Below are positions 41,464-43,911 of a stretch of 43,911 bases of DNA, in pieces. This DNA comes from Priapulus caudatus. Its lineage: Eukaryota > Priapulida > Priapulimorpha > Priapulimorphida > Priapulidae. Made by a program: the position numbers and the translations under genes. Every line of letters begins with the position of its first letter. Positions within the stretch are counted from its first letter, which is position 1. The stretch covers positions 3,297 through 47,207 of the forward strand of contig NW_014577413.1 of NCBI RefSeq assembly GCF_000485595.1, written 5' to 3'. Under the pieces are notes generated by a model that did not search any database, was not told where the DNA came from, and saw nothing but the letters and a program-made list of their open reading frames with translations.

Positions 41464-43529
41464 GTATGATGGATATCCATACATAACTAGTTAGCGCTGC
41501 ATATTGCAGAGAGAGAAAGATATGTATATATATATACATATATATATATGTATATATATATTGTCTGTGTATATATATATTGTGCTATTAGTATATATAT
41601 ATATATATGTGCAGGCGCTGGGACACTGCGCTGTGTGTGTTGTGTTGTGTGCGTGTGTGTTGTGTGTTCTCGTGTGGATGTGTGTCTGTGTGCGTGGCGT
41701 TGCGCACGCGAGCGTGTTGGTCGTGTGTGTGCCGTGTGGTCCGTGCTGCGCGTGCGCTTGCGTGCGGCCGAGCGCGCGCGCGCGGCGTGTTGTGTACCAA
41801 GTAGGTAGATAATAAAACAAAAAAATAAATGTTTATTATCGTACTCTTGTGCTAACATCATACGCGCGCATTTCTGAATTAGTGGCTATTGAAAGCCCAA
41901 TGATATACCTCGGACACAGCTTTGACGCCAATCAAACACTCATTAGCCTCCTCGTGTACTTTCTATTTTCAGACATTATCCATTGGGCATTTTACTGTTT
42001 GTTTCTGCTGTTATTAATTCTGCTGCAATCGTATGTGAAAATCTCTGCATTCGACTAGAGTAAATAACATAATGCGATGGCCAATATCCTAAAAAATTAG
42101 CAGTTGTAAAAGTTTATATAAAATTGGTTGGAAATTGTCGATAAATTGAATTGTGTGTGTGTGTGTGTGCGTGCGTGCGTTGGCCGTGCGTTGATGTTGT
42201 GTGTGTTGCGTGCGTTCGCGTGGGTACTCGCCTCGTGCCATGTGTATTGGGTTGGTGTGTGGTGTGGACCGGTGTGTGCTGTGTGCTGTGCGTGCCGTCG
42301 CGTGCGTGCGTGCGTGCGTGCAGTGACAATAACACGTGCGTGCGTGTGTGTATGGGGAAGAGAGCAATGGTAATTCAGCGCTGCAATGCAGCTATTACGT
42401 AATTAGCATGTAACATCTAATAAAAATCTAAATGTGGTATTCATACGTACGTTTAATTACAGACGAATTGGATATACAGACCTTGATTCCTCTCGCACAT
42501 TTAGCAATGATCTGCACGACGCCCGTACTATTGAGCTATAGCTGGACAATTTGAAAAAAGGATGAAAAAATATCTTGATTCCTTCCCGAATACTACCGAT
42601 CACCGTTTTTTCTCTTCCCGATTCGATCGAGTCACGTTCGCGTAATGCTTTCTGAAGAAGCCTCGTGTGTTCTGCGAGTACGCGCTTGTATTGTGAGCCA
42701 CGCATGTTGTATGTATTATAGGGTCCGAAGGACAACCGGGTTCTCGTTGCGAAGCTATTCGACGTCACGACTAACTCTACCGTAGAGGAAGTTATCATAC
42801 CTGAGGGAAAAGCAATCCGCATCCCGTTTGGCGTTGGCATCGCTGGGCACGTGGCACACACATCGGAGACTGTCAATATTAAGGATGCCTACGAGGTACA
42901 TGTGACACTGATGTAGTCCGGCGCTGTTGCGAGCTGCACAAGAATGTATTCGAATTGTATTCATAAATGTATTGTAAATGTGGTCGAACTACTTTTAACA
43001 CGATGAAAGCCAAAAAAACCTTGAAAATTTGCTCGTAGCTTTATAGTTATCGCAATATAGTCGACATGTTTGCAATCGTGCGCACAATTTACGTTTGTAT
43101 GTGCTCATGTATATCACAGTGAGCGCGTGTGTGTGCGTGTGTGTGAACGTGCGTGCGTGTCTGCGTGAATGTATCCGTTTGTGTTTACGTGTACGTATGT
43201 GTGTAAGTGGATACGTGCGTCCGTACGTGCGCGAGTATGCGAGGTCGTGCATTTACGCGAGTATACATATTAATATGTGCATGGGTGTACCTTACCGAAC
43301 GAAGAAGGACGAGTTGTGAGCGTATGCTGCAAGAAAATTAATTTTTGAGAAGAATATATTTTTCAAATAGGACCCCAGGTTCAATCAAGAGATCGACATG
43401 AAGACAGGGTATAAGACACACTCCATACTCTGTTTGCCAATACGCAACTATGAAGGAGAAGTCATTGGAGTTGCCCAGATCATTAACAAACAAATAGGAA
43501 CTCATGAATTTACTGATCACGACGAAAAG
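41017..43529 (+). CDS. cyclic-nucleotide phosphodiesterase, PDE5/6/11 type, 5' three coding exons (partial)
   Basis: Encodes the first 260 residues of a GAF-domain phosphodiesterase that would hydrolyse cGMP and perhaps cAMP. The catalytic domain lies beyond the window. Exons 41017-41463, 42722-42895 and 43371-43529 join in phase 0. Residues 12-47 ([20 protein letters not shown]...FDQWL) resemble the short helical N-terminus of PDE5/10/11. Residues 107-149 start GAF-A ([20 protein letters not shown]). Exons 2-3 carry [25 protein letters not shown] and [13 protein letters not shown]. The cyclic-nucleotide-binding NKxnFx3DE motif is complete (N246-K247, F254, D258-E259). The ATG has a good context (gccacgATG). 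PDE5 and PDE11 cannot be separated here. Everything after GAF-A is missing. Confidence 0.92.
41464..42721 (+). other. PDE intron 1
   Basis: A 1258-bp GT-AG intron dominated by simple sequence: TA/TG runs at about 41520-41610, tgtgtgcgtg-type runs at about 41630-41790, and another at about 42150-42355. The long open frames here are low-complexity artefacts. Confidence 0.85.
42722..42895 (+). CDS. PDE coding exon 2 (GAF-A centre)
   Basis: 58 codons, [20 protein letters not shown]...VNIKDAYE. Acceptor gtattatag, donor GAG|GTACAT, both phase 0. Confidence 0.93.
42896..43370 (+). other. PDE intron 2
   Basis: A 475-bp intron with an interrupted TG/CG-rich tract at about 43118-43240. Confidence 0.85.
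43371..43529 (+). CDS. PDE coding exon 3 (end of GAF-A)
   Basis: 53 codons, [20 protein letters not shown]...[16 protein letters not shown], carrying the NKxnFx3DE motif. Acceptor tttcaaatag, donor AAG|GTATGA. Confidence 0.93.
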
Positions 43530-43911
43530 GTATGACAACTACGTTTTTCTAGCAGGTCAAATCATACACCGTTTCCTCTTTATATATTCTATCTACTGAC
43601 ACCTACAAAGCGAGCCCAGAATTCCCGTAACAATGTACTCACTGTGTTTCCATTTAAACATCAGCTATGGTGTAAACTATAGACGGGTTTTGCATCACCA
43701 AGTACTATTGCTATCTCTGCACACTAAAAACGCAACAGGATAAATGATGCGCAACAGAGAGAAAATATAAAGACTCTGGGTATAGAAAATTGTAACACCA
43801 TCTTTTAATTTAAACAAGATTTTATCGGTTTTTATTCATATTGAGTCAGCAGTTTATTAATTCGATACTAGTTATAATTTATCATAAGCATTATAGTCAG
43901 GGGTGTTAGGG
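43530..43911 (+). other. PDE intron 3 (cut by the window edge)
   Basis: Intronic, AT-rich. No further exon recognised. The window ends in ggggtgttaggg, which may be the start of another repeat. Confidence 0.7.

Noticed and set aside
41487-42402. Many overlapping open frames in PDE intron 1
   Set aside because: Low-complexity products of TA, TG and CG repeats, between two clear exons of the same gene.

Overview
The window is a piece of an animal nuclear genome, most likely from a non-vertebrate, non-arthropod marine metazoan. The reasons are GT-AG spliced genes with introns of about 0.3-2.7 kb, three animal-type gene families, many microsatellites, TTAGGG-type telomere-like motifs and dense short DNA transposons. 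I cannot name the species or phylum. The 10-N run at 31229-31238 shows it comes from a draft assembly.

Three protein-coding genes are supported. (1) An alpha-1,3-fucosyltransferase of family GT10 lies on the minus strand (222-2005, two coding exons, 392 aa, complete). (2) The hnRNP Q/R (SYNCRIP) orthologue lies on the minus strand (16356-29128, twelve coding exons, 658 aa when spliced). It has the acidic N-terminal domain, three RRMs and an RGG-rich C-terminus. A second copy of its last coding segment sits 2.4 kb downstream (13893-13976). (3) The 5' part of a cyclic-nucleotide phosphodiesterase of the PDE5/6/11 type lies on the plus strand (41017-43529, first three coding exons). It covers the N-terminus and one complete GAF domain, and the gene runs off the right edge. 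The three genes do not form a pathway.

Layout: 1-2005 fucosyltransferase; 2006-13800 intergenic DNA built largely of small transposons; 13847-29500 hnRNP Q with repeat-filled introns; 29629-34400 a tandem array of a roughly 545-bp unit with an internal inversion and an inserted block; 34401-41016 intergenic DNA with a long alternating purine-pyrimidine tract and two larger non-autonomous transposons; 41017 to the end the PDE gene, with TG-rich introns.

The most unusual content is the transposon fraction. Six foldback elements (2348-2443, 3411-3610, 12104-12355, 14211-14338, 28610-28939, 29202-29281) are flanked by 9-bp target duplications. Five of them carry telomere-like CCCTAA/TTAGGG motifs in the loop, and three share a near-identical core although their arms differ. 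No transposase gene was found in the window.
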